Positions 25,962 to 37,298 of a stretch of DNA of 64,000 bases are shown here, piece after piece. Position 1 is the stretch's first letter. Every line of letters starts with the position of its first letter. Below the pieces are notes generated by a model that was not told where the DNA came from, did no database searches, and was given only the letters and a program-made list of their open reading frames with translations. The translations under genes and the position numbers were made by a program. Origin of the DNA: Saccharopolyspora hordei (GTDB taxonomy: Bacteria; Actinomycetota; Actinomycetes; Mycobacteriales; Pseudonocardiaceae); the NCBI RefSeq assembly GCF_013410345.1, contig NZ_JACCFJ010000001.1, forward strand, positions 1,587,001-1,651,000. Reading direction: 5' to 3'.

Positions 25962-25981
25962 CCGTCTGGGATCCCAGACGG
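25962..25981. promoter_or_regulatory. Perfect 20-bp palindromic operator between iclR-type regulator and hutH
   Basis: The 10-bp arm CCGTCTGGGA is followed directly by its exact reverse complement. It sits 53 bp before the hutH ATG and 47 bp from the regulator start, so it can control both directions. Its inner part TCTGGGATCCCAGA closely resembles the HutR site I recall from corynebacteria (TCTG...CCAGA). Confidence 0.75.
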
Positions 25982-26034
25982 AGTCACCCTATCCGGGCTT
26001 ATGCGGAGCGCCCACCCGGAGCTGGGATGGAGGC

Positions 26035-27567
26035 ATGGCAGACAACGCGCTGAACCTGGGTCCGGAGCCGCTCGCCCGCGACCAGGTCGTTTCGGTCGCC
26101 CGCGGCGGGGCCCGCGTCGAGCTCACCCAGCTCGCCGAGCACGGCATCGCCGCCACCCGCAAGCACGTCGACGCCCTGGCCGCCGAGACCCGGCCGGTCT
26201 ACGGCATCTCCACCGGGTTCGGGGCGCTGGCCGTGCGGCACATCCCCGGCGACCGGCGCGCAGCGCTGCAGCAGTCCTTCGTGCGCTCGCACGCGGCGGG
26301 CACCGGGCCGGCGGTGGAACCGGAGGTCGTGCGCGCGCAGATGCTGCTGCGGCTGCACACCATCGCCACCGGCCGCACCGGGGTCCGCCCGGAGACCGCG
26401 CACGCCCTCGCCGCGGTGCTCAACGCGGGCCTCGTGCCGGTGGTGCACGAGTTCGGTTCGCTCGGCTGCTCCGGCGACCTCGCACCACTGGCCGCCGTCG
26501 CGCTCGCCCTCACCGGGGAGGGCGAGGTCTTCGACGCCGCGGGCCGGCGGCGCCCCGCCGCCGAGGCGCTGGCCGAGGCCGGCATCGAACCGGTGGTGCT
26601 GGCCGAGAAGGAGGGCCTGGCGCTGACCAACGGCACCGACGGCATGCTCGGCATGCTGGTGCTCGCGGTGCACGACGTCGCCGCCCTGCTCGACGTGGCC
26701 GACGTGACCGCGGCGATGAGCGTCGAGGCGCTGCTGGGCACCGACCGGGTCTTCGCGGCCGACCTGCACCGGCTCCGCCCGCACCCGGGGCAGGCGGTCT
26801 CCGCGCAGCGGATGCTGGCGCTGCTGGAAGGCTCGCCCATCGTCGCCAGCCACCGCGGCCCGGACTGCGCGCGCGTGCAGGACGCGTACTCGCTGCGCTG
26901 CGCCCCGCAGGTGCACGGCGCGGCGCGCGACACCGTCAGCCACGCCGAGGCGGTCGCGGACCGGGAGCTGGCGTCGGCCATCGACAACCCGGTGGTGCTC
27001 GACGACGGGCGCGTGGAGTCCAACGGCAACTTCCACGGCGCGCCGCTGGCCTACGCGCTGGACTTCCTGGCGATCCCGCTGGCGGACGTGGCCGGCATGG
27101 CCGAGCGCCGCACCGACCGGATGCTCGACGTGGCCCGCTCGCACGGGCTGCCCGCGTTCCTGGCCGACGACCCGGGCGTGGACTCCGGGCACATGATCGC
27201 GCACTACACCCAGGCCGGGCTGGTCAGCGAGCTCAAGCGCCTGGCGGTGCCCGCCTCGGTGGACTCCATCCCGACCAGCGCGATGCAGGAGGACCACGTG
27301 TCGATGGGCTGGGCGGCGGCCCGCAAGCTGCGCCGCGGCATCGACGCGCTGACCAGCGTGCTCGCCGTCGAACTGCTCACCGCGGCCCGGGCCCTGGACC
27401 TGCGGGCACCGCTGGATCCCGCCCCGGCCACGGCCGCGGTCCGGGACCTGCTGCGCACCCGCGTGCCCGGTCCCGGCCCCGACCGCCACGTCGCGCCGGA
27501 GATCGCCGCGGCCGAAGACCTGATCCGATCCGGCGCGGTGCGCGCCACCGCCGCCGAGTTCCTGTGA
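26035..27567 (+). CDS. hutH: Histidine ammonia-lyase
   Basis: Deaminates histidine to urocanate, the first step of histidine degradation. At 510 residues it is of normal length. The catalytic Tyr region YGISTGFG (Y57) is present, and the MIO-forming loop reads GSLGCSGDLAPLA, so the triad that cyclises is Cys145-Ser146-Gly147 rather than the usual Ala-Ser-Gly. Later active-site blocks include KEGLALTNGTDGM, QDAYSLRCAPQVHGA, SAIDNPVV and SMGWAAARK. The ATG at 26035 follows GGATGGAGGC. First gene of a five-gene operon behind the palindromic operator. Confidence 0.96.
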   Translation: MADNALNLGPEPLARDQVVSVARGGARVELTQLAEHGIAATRKHVDALAAETRPVYGISTGFGALAVRHIPGDRRAALQQSFVRSHAAGTGPAVEPEVVRAQMLLRLHTIATGRTGVRPETAHALAAVLNAGLVPVVHEFGSLGCSGDLAPLAAVALALTGEGEVFDAAGRRRPAAEALAEAGIEPVVLAEKEGLALTNGTDGMLGMLVLAVHDVAALLDVADVTAAMSVEALLGTDRVFAADLHRLRPHPGQAVSAQRMLALLEGSPIVASHRGPDCARVQDAYSLRCAPQVHGAARDTVSHAEAVADRELASAIDNPVVLDDGRVESNGNFHGAPLAYALDFLAIPLADVAGMAERRTDRMLDVARSHGLPAFLADDPGVDSGHMIAHYTQAGLVSELKRLAVPASVDSIPTSAMQEDHVSMGWAAARKLRRGIDALTSVLAVELLTAARALDLRAPLDPAPATAAVRDLLRTRVPGPGPDRHVAPEIAAAEDLIRSGAVRATAAEFL

Positions 27568-27607
27568 GGACGCCCCGGCGGACCGGGGCCAGTGACCGGA
27601 GGGTGTC

Positions 27608-29251
<1,644 letters not shown>

Positions 29252-29280
29252 TCGAGGCAGTCGGACAGGGAGGAGCGGGC

Positions 29281-30483
29281 GTGGTCGCACCGGGAGCGTT
29301 GTTGGCGGCGATCGACGGCGTGGGCGCGGACCGGCGGCGGGGCGGGTACTCGCGGCACGTCTTCGACGACGCCGAGCGGCAGCTGCGCGAGTGGTTCGTC
29401 GAGCAGGCCGAGGCGCGCGACCTGCGCGTCACCACCGACCGCAACGCCAACGTCTGGGCGTGGTGGGGCGAGCCGGGCGACGACGCGGTGGTCACCGGCA
29501 GCCACCTGGACTCGGTGCCCGGCGGCGGCGCCTTCGACGGGCCGCTGGGCGTGGTCAGCGCGCTGAGCGCGGTGGACGTGTTGCGGGAGAGGGGCTTCCG
29601 CCCGCGGCGACCGCTGGCGGTGGTGGTGTTCGCCGAGGAGGAGGGCGGCCGGTTCGGGGTGCCGTGCCTGGGTTCCCGGCTGCTGGCCGGCACCATCGAC
29701 GCCGACCGCGCCCGCGCGCTGCGCGACCCGGACGGGGTGACCTTCGCCGAGGCGATGCGCTCGTTCGGCGCGGACCCGTCCCGGGCGGGGCGCGACGAGG
29801 AGGCGCTGCGGCGCATCGGGCAGTTCGTCGAGCTGCACGTGGAGCAGGGGCGCGGACTGGTCGACCTGGACCGGCCGGTCGCGGTCGCCTCCTCGATCCT
29901 GGCGCACGGCCGGTGGCGGTTCCGGTTCCGGGGCCAGGGCAACCACGCCGGCGCGACGCTGCTGGCCGACCGGCGGGACCCGATGCTGCCCGCCGCGCAG
30001 CTGGTGGTCGCCGCGCGCCGGGCCGCCGGCTCGGTCGCCGACGGCCGGGCGACCGTGGGCAGGCTGGTGCCCACGCCCGGCGGCACCAACGTCATCGCCT
30101 CCACCGTGGACGTCTGGCTGGACGCGCGGTCGCCGCAGGACGCCGGGACGCGGGCGATGGTCGAGGAACTGACCGCAGCGGCCCGGGAGTGCGCCGGGGC
30201 CGAGGGCTGCCAGGTGGAGGTCACCGAGGAGTCCTACGGGGACGCGGTGCGCTTCGACCCGGCGCTGCGCGACCGGCTCTCCGGGCTGCTCGGTGACGCC
30301 CCGGTGCTGGCCACCGGGGCCGGTCACGACGCGGGCGTCCTCGCCGCCGCGGTGCCCACGGCGATGCTGTTCGTGCGCAACCCGACCGGCATCAGCCACG
30401 CCCCGGAGGAGCACGCCGAGGACGACGACTGCACCGCAGGCGCGCACGCGCTCGCGCGCGTCCTGGACCACCTGGCGGGGTGA
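29281..30483 (+). CDS. M20-family amidohydrolase in the hut operon (possible N-formylglutamate hydrolase)
   Basis: A 400-residue metal-dependent amidohydrolase of the allantoate amidohydrolase/N-carbamoyl-amino-acid hydrolase type. Metal ligands are visible as GSHLDSVP, GAFDGPLG, EEEGGRF, ELHVEQG and SHAPEEH; the dimerisation domain contains QGNHAGATLL. The GTG at 29281 follows GGAGGAG. The operon has hutF but no hutG, so this enzyme most likely performs the last step, hydrolysing N-formylglutamate to glutamate and formate. Family-level similarity alone would call it allantoate amidohydrolase; no ureide genes are nearby. Confidence 0.8.
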   Translation: MVAPGALLAAIDGVGADRRRGGYSRHVFDDAERQLREWFVEQAEARDLRVTTDRNANVWAWWGEPGDDAVVTGSHLDSVPGGGAFDGPLGVVSALSAVDVLRERGFRPRRPLAVVVFAEEEGGRFGVPCLGSRLLAGTIDADRARALRDPDGVTFAEAMRSFGADPSRAGRDEEALRRIGQFVELHVEQGRGLVDLDRPVAVASSILAHGRWRFRFRGQGNHAGATLLADRRDPMLPAAQLVVAARRAAGSVADGRATVGRLVPTPGGTNVIASTVDVWLDARSPQDAGTRAMVEELTAAARECAGAEGCQVEVTEESYGDAVRFDPALRDRLSGLLGDAPVLATGAGHDAGVLAAAVPTAMLFVRNPTGISHAPEEHAEDDDCTAGAHALARVLDHLAG

Positions 30484-30487
30484 GGTG

Positions 30488-31798
30488 ATGACGACGTTCT
30501 GGTGCGAGTGGGCCTGGCTGCCGCAGGGGCCGCGGCCGGGCGTGCGGTTCGACGTCGAGCGGGGCCGGATCACCGCGGTGTCCGTCGACGCCCCGGCCGG
30601 CGGGGCCGAGCGGCTGCCGGGGATGGTGCTGCCGGGCCTGGCCAACGCCCACTCCCACGCCTTCCACCGGGCGCTGCGCGGCTGGGACACCGGGGCGCGC
30701 GGCACCTTCTGGACCTGGCGCGAGCAGATGTACCAGGTGGCGGAGGCGCTGGACCCGGACAGCTACCACCGGCTGGCGCGCGGCGTGTACGCGGAGATGG
30801 CGCTGGCCGGGATCACCTGCGTCGGCGAGTTCCACTACCTGCACCACGCCGCGGGCGGGGCCCGCTACGCCGACCCGAACGCGATGGGCGAGGCACTGGT
30901 GCAGGCCGCGCGGGACGCGGGGATCCGGTTGACGCTGCTGGACACCTGCTACCTGGCGGGCGGCTTCGGCCGCGAGGCGGCGGGCGTGCAGCAGCGGTTC
31001 TCCGACGGTGACGCGGCGCGCTGGGCGGAGCGGGTCGAGGAGTTCACAGTGGACAGTGAGCGGGTGCGCCTCGGTGCCGCGGTGCACTCGGTCCGGGCGG
31101 TGCCGAGCGAGGCGATCACGGAGGTCGCCGGCTGGGCGCGGGAGGCGCCGCTGCACGTCCACCTGTCCGAGCAGCGCGCGGAGAACGAGGCCTGTCTCGC
31201 CGCGCACGGCTGCACCCCGACGCAGCTGCTGGAGTCCTGCGGCGCGCTCGGCCCGAACACCACCGCCGTCCACGCCACCCACCTGGCCGCCGAGGACGTC
31301 GCGCTGCTCGGCCGCAGCCGCACCGGGGTGTGCCTGTGCCCGACGACCGAGGCGGACCTGGCCGACGGCATCGGGCCCGCGCCGCAGCTGCGGGTCGCCG
31401 GGAGCGGGCTGTCCCTCGGCAGCGACGGGCACTCGGTGATCGACCTGCTCGCCGAAGCCCAGGCGGTCGAGTCCTACCAGCGGCTGGCCACCGAGACCCG
31501 CGGCCACCACGACGCGGCCGCGCTGCTCGACATGGCCGCGGGAGCGGGACACCGGTCCCTCGGCTGGACCGACGCGGGCCGGCTGGAGGTCGGGGCCCGC
31601 GCCGACTTCGTCGCGGTCGACCTCGGCTCCACCCGCCTGGCCGGCACCGAACCCGGGGCCGTCCCGGCCGTGGCGCGCGCCGACGACGTGCGCGAGGTGG
31701 TCGTCGACGGCGAGCGCGTCGTGCAGGACGGGCGGCACCGCGCGGTCGACGCCGCCCGCGAGCTCCGCGAGGCCATCGCTGACCTGCGCACACCCTGA
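30488..31798 (+). CDS. hutF: Formimidoylglutamate deiminase
   Basis: Converts N-formimino-L-glutamate to N-formyl-L-glutamate and ammonia, marking the five-step histidine route. The 436-residue amidohydrolase-superfamily enzyme has the metal-binding GLANAHSHAFHRALRG, TCVGEFHYLHH, HVHLSEQRAEN, HATHL and SLGSDGHSVIDLL with the conserved Asp. The ATG at 30488 is 5 bp after the preceding stop. An alternative GTG one codon earlier is possible. Confidence 0.93.
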   Translation: MTTFWCEWAWLPQGPRPGVRFDVERGRITAVSVDAPAGGAERLPGMVLPGLANAHSHAFHRALRGWDTGARGTFWTWREQMYQVAEALDPDSYHRLARGVYAEMALAGITCVGEFHYLHHAAGGARYADPNAMGEALVQAARDAGIRLTLLDTCYLAGGFGREAAGVQQRFSDGDAARWAERVEEFTVDSERVRLGAAVHSVRAVPSEAITEVAGWAREAPLHVHLSEQRAENEACLAAHGCTPTQLLESCGALGPNTTAVHATHLAAEDVALLGRSRTGVCLCPTTEADLADGIGPAPQLRVAGSGLSLGSDGHSVIDLLAEAQAVESYQRLATETRGHHDAAALLDMAAGAGHRSLGWTDAGRLEVGARADFVAVDLGSTRLAGTEPGAVPAVARADDVREVVVDGERVVQDGRHRAVDAARELREAIADLRTP

Positions 31799-31828
31799 TC
31801 GGACACGGAGGACGAGGACCAGCACGTC

Positions 31829-32986
31829 ATGGCAGCCACTGCTCTCACCGGGATCGGCGAGCTCACCACGAACGACGACGAGCTGGGCACGCTCGCCGAC
31901 GCCGCGCTGGTGCTGGACGGCGACCGGGTCGCCTGGGTCGGGCCCGCGGCGGACGCCCCGCCCGCCGACGACCGGGTCGACGTCGGCGGGCGCGCCGTCC
32001 TGCCCGGCTGGGTCGACAGCCACAGCCACCTCGTGTTCGCCGGGGACCGCACCGCCGAGTTCGCCGCCCGCATGGCCGGCCAGCCCTACCAGGCGGGCGG
32101 CATCGCGGTCACCGTGCGCGCCACCCGCGCCGCGAGCGACGAGGAGCTGGCCGCGAACCTGCGCGCGCACCTCGACGAGGCCGCCGCCCAGGGCACCACG
32201 TGCGTGGAGACCAAGACCGGCTACGGCCTGACGGTGGCCGACGAGCTGCGCTCGGCGAAGGTGGCCGCGGCGGCCGACGAGGTCACCTTCCTCGGCGCGC
32301 ACCTGGTGCCGCCGGGCGAGGACCCGGACAGCTACCTGGACCTGGTGTGCGGGGAGATGCTCGACGCGGTGGCGCCGCACGTGGGCTGGTGCGACGTCTT
32401 CTGCGAGCGCGGCGCGTTCGACGTCGACCAGTCCCGCCGGGTGCTGGAGGCGGCGGGGGCGCGCGGCCTCGGCCTGCGGGTGCACGGCAACCAGCTCGAG
32501 CGGGGACCGGGCGTGCAGCTGGCGGTGGAGCTCGGCGCGGCCAGCGTGGACCACTGCACCTTCCTGGACCAGTCCGATGTGGACGCCTTGGCGGGATCGG
32601 AGACGGTGGCGACGCTGCTGCCCGCGTGCGACCTGTCCACCCGGCAACCGCTCCCGGACGCCCGCGCGCTGCTCGACGCGGGCGCCACGGTCGCCCTGGC
32701 CAGCAACTGCAACCCCGGTTCCTCCTACACCTCGTCGATGGCGTTCTGCGTGACCACCGCGGTGCTGCAGATGCGGATGAGCGTCGACGAAGCGGTCCGC
32801 GCGGCCACCCTCGGCGGCGCCAAGGCGCTGCGCCGCGACTCCGGTGACGGCGCGGTCGGCGTGCTGCGCCCGGGCGCCCGCGCCGACGTGCACGTGCTGG
32901 ACGCCCCGAGCACCACCTGGCTCGCCTACCGCCCGGGCGTGCCCCTGACCCACGCCGTCTGGCGCGCAGGCCAGCGGATCCGCTGA
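31829..32986 (+). CDS. hutI: Imidazolonepropionase
   Basis: Hydrolyses imidazolone-5-propionate to N-formimino-L-glutamate. The 385-residue protein has the metal site [12 protein letters not shown], the ETKTGYGL segment (substrate-binding), [19 protein letters not shown] and [15 protein letters not shown]. It is last in the hut operon, 30 bp after hutF. Two hairpin repeats follow its stop and lead into the lysR remnant. Confidence 0.95.
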   Translation: MAATALTGIGELTTNDDELGTLADAALVLDGDRVAWVGPAADAPPADDRVDVGGRAVLPGWVDSHSHLVFAGDRTAEFAARMAGQPYQAGGIAVTVRATRAASDEELAANLRAHLDEAAAQGTTCVETKTGYGLTVADELRSAKVAAAADEVTFLGAHLVPPGEDPDSYLDLVCGEMLDAVAPHVGWCDVFCERGAFDVDQSRRVLEAAGARGLGLRVHGNQLERGPGVQLAVELGAASVDHCTFLDQSDVDALAGSETVATLLPACDLSTRQPLPDARALLDAGATVALASNCNPGSSYTSSMAFCVTTAVLQMRMSVDEAVRAATLGGAKALRRDSGDGAVGVLRPGARADVHVLDAPSTTWLAYRPGVPLTHAVWRAGQRIR

Positions 32987-33021
32987 CCGGCGCTCGCGCC
33001 CGGCGGCGCACCGTGCGCCCG

Positions 33022-33090
33022 ATGACAGGAAGGTTCCCACGCTCGCGCTGCGCGCCGCGGTGCGGGTGACAGGAAGGTTCCCTTCCTCAG
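33022..33090 (-). repeat. Dispersed hairpin repeat, pair
   Basis: Two copies (33022-33046 and 33066-33090) in minus orientation, each with the exact core GGGAACCTTCCTGTCA on the minus strand. The first is the GAGCGT subtype; the second is GAGGAA, with a fully paired inner stem. They sit between hutI and the 3' end of the lysR remnant, whose reading frame runs straight into the second copy without a stop. Confidence 0.88.
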
Positions 33091-33452
33091 GTCGGGCCGG
33101 GGGGGCCAGGCAGCAGCGGACGAAGTCCTGGACCACGGGGTTGGCGTCGTCGTCGGGTGCCCGGGCGACGCCGACCCGGCTCGGGCTGACGCCGGTGACC
33201 GGGCGGTAGGTGACGCCGGGGCGGGCGTGGAAGCGGGCGGAGGACTCCGGGGCGAGGGCAATGCCGTAGCCGTTGGCGACCGTGGTGAGCCAGGCGTCGG
33301 GCTGGTCGGTGACCGCGCCGATGCGCACCGGGTGACCACCGCGCTCGTCGACCGCCAGCCAGTGGTCCCGCCACCACCCGGTCGCCGCCGGGGCGGCCAC
33401 GCAGGGCTCGTCGAGCAGCTCCTCGAACGCGACCACCTCTGCGCAGGGCGGG
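33091..33452 (-). pseudogene. LysR-type regulator remnant (C-terminal domain only)
   Basis: About 120 codons that read as the effector domain of a LysR regulator: VVAFEELLDEPCVAAPAATG, GHPVRIGAVTDQPDAWLTTV, NGYGIALAPESSARF, RPVTGVSPSRVGVAR and VVQDFVRCCLA. The DNA-binding half is missing: similarity stops at about 33452, where plus-strand DoxX-like sequence begins. The frame also lacks a stop at its 3' end, running into a hairpin repeat. It is therefore a broken gene. Confidence 0.8.
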
Positions 33453-33713
33453 GTTCGTCCTCGCCAACTCGGCCGCGGTGCAGGTCCCGCAGTCGTGGCT
33501 GCCGGTGCTCGCAACCCTCAAGGCAGCCGGGGCCGTCGGGCTCGTGGCCGGACTGCGGGGCGCCCGGTCCCTCGGCACCGCCGCGGCGGTCGGGCTGGTG
33601 CTGTTCTCCGTGGGGGCCGTCGTCGCCCACGTGCGCACCCGCCAGTACGCCCCGCACCCGGGCTGTTCCTCGGGCTCGCGGTCGCGACGCTCGTCCTCGA
33701 CCTCGCGCGGTGA
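33453..33713 (+). pseudogene. DoxX-like membrane protein remnant, truncated and frameshifted
   Basis: Reads as the second half of a DoxX-type small membrane protein: VPQSWLPVLATLKAAGAVGL, GTAAAVGLVLFSVGAVVAHV, RTRQYA. The similarity then jumps to another frame (PGLFLGLAVATLVLDLAR, stop at 33713), indicating a frameshift near 33655. The N-terminal helix is absent. The left edge abuts the lysR remnant on the opposite strand. An ORF starting at 33478 can be drawn, but its C-terminal half is out-of-frame noise. Confidence 0.7.
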
Positions 33714-34077
33714 GTTGGGTGCGCCAGCACAGCCCGGTCCCGACCTTGATGGCAGAACCGGACAAAATCGATCAGCTTTTTGTTCGATCACGACAACGGC
33801 CTCCGGCGGAGACTCGGCCATCCTCGGGGTGGAACGCCGGTGTCGATGCGCGGGAGGGCTGATCATGCGGTGCGTCAACGCGCACGTGCGCTGTGATCAG
33901 CGCGCTCCCCGCGGCCTCCGGCCCGTGCGATGCAGCTGCTCGCGGCGAAGGACGACCACAGCCCGCTGAGCGCCCGCACGTCCCGGCCCGGAACACCGCG
34001 TCCGGCCGCGAGAGCGATCCCGCGCACCCGAGACGTCGCACAGTCCCACGCGTCCCATCGAAGAACGAGGTGAACCC
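33714..34077. other. Intergenic region, no supported gene
   Basis: About 360 bp after the doxX remnant, somewhat less GC-biased around 33760-33790. It may hold decayed sequence from the same deletion as well as the promoter of the Gre-like gene. I see no gene or clear repeat. Confidence 0.45.
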
Positions 34078-34521
34078 ATGACCATCGCGCAGACCCGTTG
34101 GCTGACGAAGGAAGCGCACGACCGGCTCCGCGCCGAGCTCGACGAGCTGCTCGCGCACCGCGCCGAGGGCAGCGGCGACGACGAGCTCACCGAGGAGGGG
34201 CAGCGCCGGGCGCGCATCCGCGAGATCCAGGACCTGCTGAGCAGCGCGGTCGTCGGCGAGACGCCGCCCGACGACGGGATCGCCGAGCCCGGCATGGTGC
34301 TCACCGTGCGTTTCGACGACGGCGAGACCGAGACCTTCCTGCTCGGCACCCGCGCCGGCACCGAGGACGACGACCTCGACGTGTACTCGCCGGACTCGCC
34401 CCTCGGCGCCGCGCTGACCGGTGCCCAGCAGGGCGAGACGCGCACCTACACCGTCCCGGGCGGTGGCACCGCGGAGGTGACGCTCCTGCGGGCGGTGCCG
34501 TACGGGCAGCACCGCGCGTGA
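34078..34521 (+). CDS. GreA/GreB-family transcription elongation factor-like protein
   Basis: A 147-residue protein with a helical N-terminal coiled-coil hairpin (LTKEAHDRLRAELDELLAH, EEGQRRARIREIQDLLSSA) and the FKBP-like C-terminal domain (VLTVRFDDGETETFLLG, VYSPDSPLGAALTGAQQGET). The C-terminal block is diagnostic of Gre factors. The N-terminal tip is acidic (EGSGDDELTEEG), as needed for RNA cleavage, but the layout fits the divergent actinobacterial Gre-like (Rv3788-type) group that can inhibit polymerase instead. The GTG of the next gene overlaps its stop. Confidence 0.82.
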   Translation: MTIAQTRWLTKEAHDRLRAELDELLAHRAEGSGDDELTEEGQRRARIREIQDLLSSAVVGETPPDDGIAEPGMVLTVRFDDGETETFLLGTRAGTEDDDLDVYSPDSPLGAALTGAQQGETRTYTVPGGGTAEVTLLRAVPYGQHRA

Positions 34522-35213
34522 CGCCGCACGGCCCCTGCGCGTCGACCTTCTCGATCGCCGCCCACGACGTGGCAGCCGGGTGCGCGGGCATCGCGATCAG
34601 CACCCGGATGCCGGCGATCGGGTCGCTGGCCGTGCACGTCCACGCCGGCTCCGGTGCCGTCGCCACCCAGGCGTTGATCAACCCGCTGCTCGGGGTCGAC
34701 GGCCTGGAGCTGCTGCGCACGCGCTCGGCCGACGAGACGCTGCGCGAGCTGCTCGCCTCGGACCCCGGGGCGGAATCGCGCCAGGTGATCGTCGTGGACC
34801 GGTGCGGCCGGGCCGCGGCCCACACCGGCGCCGAGACGCACCCGTGGCGCGGCCACCGCGTCGGCCAGGGCTACGCCGTCGCGGGGAACACGCTGGTCGA
34901 CGGGCGGACGGTCGACGCCATGGCCGAGCGGTTCGAGGCGACCGCGGGCGAACCGCTGGACGAGCGGCTGCTCGCCGCGCTCGAAGCGGGCCAGCGGGCG
35001 GGCGGGGACCGGCGCGGCAAGCAGAGCGCCGCGCTGCACGTGAACGCCGGCGCCCCGCACCCGTACCTGGACCTGCGGGTGGACGACCACCCCGACCCGG
35101 TGGCCGAGCTGCGCCGCGTCCACGAGGTCGCCAAGCGGGAGCTGCTGCCGTTCGTGGCGGCACTGCCGACCCGGGAGAACCCGCTGGGCGGGTTCGACGA
35201 GCTGCTCGGCTGA
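34518..35213 (+). CDS. DUF1028 family protein (putative Ntn-type hydrolase)
   Basis: A 231-residue DUF1028 protein: CASTFSIAAHD near the N terminus (the conserved TFSI), AISTRMPAIGSLAVHVHAGSGAVATQAL, HTGAETHPWRGHRVGQGYAVAGN, and the C-terminal LDLRVDDHPDPVAELRR block. The family is predicted to have an Ntn-hydrolase-like fold; no reaction is established. The start is GTG overlapping the gre-like stop. In other genomes DUF1028 proteins sit beside peptidases or amidases, which gives no direct help here. Confidence 0.8.
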   Translation: MTPHGPCASTFSIAAHDVAAGCAGIAISTRMPAIGSLAVHVHAGSGAVATQALINPLLGVDGLELLRTRSADETLRELLASDPGAESRQVIVVDRCGRAAAHTGAETHPWRGHRVGQGYAVAGNTLVDGRTVDAMAERFEATAGEPLDERLLAALEAGQRAGGDRRGKQSAALHVNAGAPHPYLDLRVDDHPDPVAELRRVHEVAKRELLPFVAALPTRENPLGGFDELLG

Positions 35214-35214
35214 C

Positions 35215-36110
35215 TCACCCCGGGCCCGGGTGCGCCAGCAGGGCGTCGAGCACCACGCGCACCAGCGGGTGCTCGTCCCGCCCACACTGGACAGCCGCGA
35301 AGACCCGGCGGGTGGGCGCCTTGCCCGCGACCGGCCGCGACACCGCGCCGAGGTCACCGGAGATCGCCGTGCGCGGCACCAGCGCCACCCCGGTGCCCGC
35401 CGCCACCAGCGCCTCCACCGCGCGGAAGTCGTCGGAGGTGTGCGTGATGTCCGGGACGAAACCCGCGTTCTCGCACGACACCTGCGCCACCGCGCGGCAC
35501 GGGTTGCCCGGCAGCGGCGCGATCCACTCCGCGTCCCGCAGTTCGTCCAGCGCCACCGCCGGGGCGCCGGCGAGGGCGTGAGCACGGGGCAGCACCACGT
35601 CGAACGGCTCGGCGTAGAGCGGGAAGCGGGTCACCCGGCGCGCGTCGGCCTGCAGCGTGGAGCTGTACTCCATCGAGATCGCGATGTCGATCTCCCCGGC
35701 CAGCAGCATCATCAGGCTGGTGTGCGCCTCGGCGTCGCGCACCAGCACCCGCACGTCCGGCGCCTGCTCCCGCACCGCCACGATCGCCGGGGCCACCACC
35801 TGCGTGATGGCCGAGGCGAACGACGCCACCTCGACGGTGCCCACGGTGCCCGCCGCGCACGCCGCCAGGCTGGCCTCGGCCCGCTCCAGCTCGGCCAGCA
35901 CCACCTTGGCGTGCTCCGCCAGCAGCTCCCCGGCGGCGGTCAACCGGACCCGCCGGCCCTGGCGCACCAGCAGCGGCTGCCCTGCCTCGCCCTCCAGCGC
36001 GGTGAGCTGCTGTGACACCGCCGACGGCGTCAGGTAGAGCGCATCCGCCGCCGCGCGCACCGTGCCGTGGTCGGCGAGCGCGCGGAGGACCAGCAGCCGC
36101 CGCGGGTCTA

Positions 36111-36114
<4 letters not shown>
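35215..36114 (-). CDS. LysR-family transcriptional regulator downstream of kbl
   Basis: A complete 299-residue LysR regulator: helix-turn-helix [29 protein letters not shown] split over residues 5-35, then [20 protein letters not shown], and an effector domain ([40 protein letters not shown]). The GTG start overlaps the kbl stop (GTGA), making it the last gene of tdh-kbl-lysR. This is unusual for LysR proteins, which tend to be divergent from their targets. It may regulate threonine catabolism. Confidence 0.9.

Positions 36115-37297
<1,183 letters not shown>

Positions 37298-37298
<1 letters not shown>

Noticed and set aside
33478..33969. Intact 163-residue protein starting MQVPQSW
   Set aside because: Only the first 45 or so residues resemble DoxX. 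The rest is out-of-frame noise, and the true continuation lies in another frame, so I treat it as a pseudogene.
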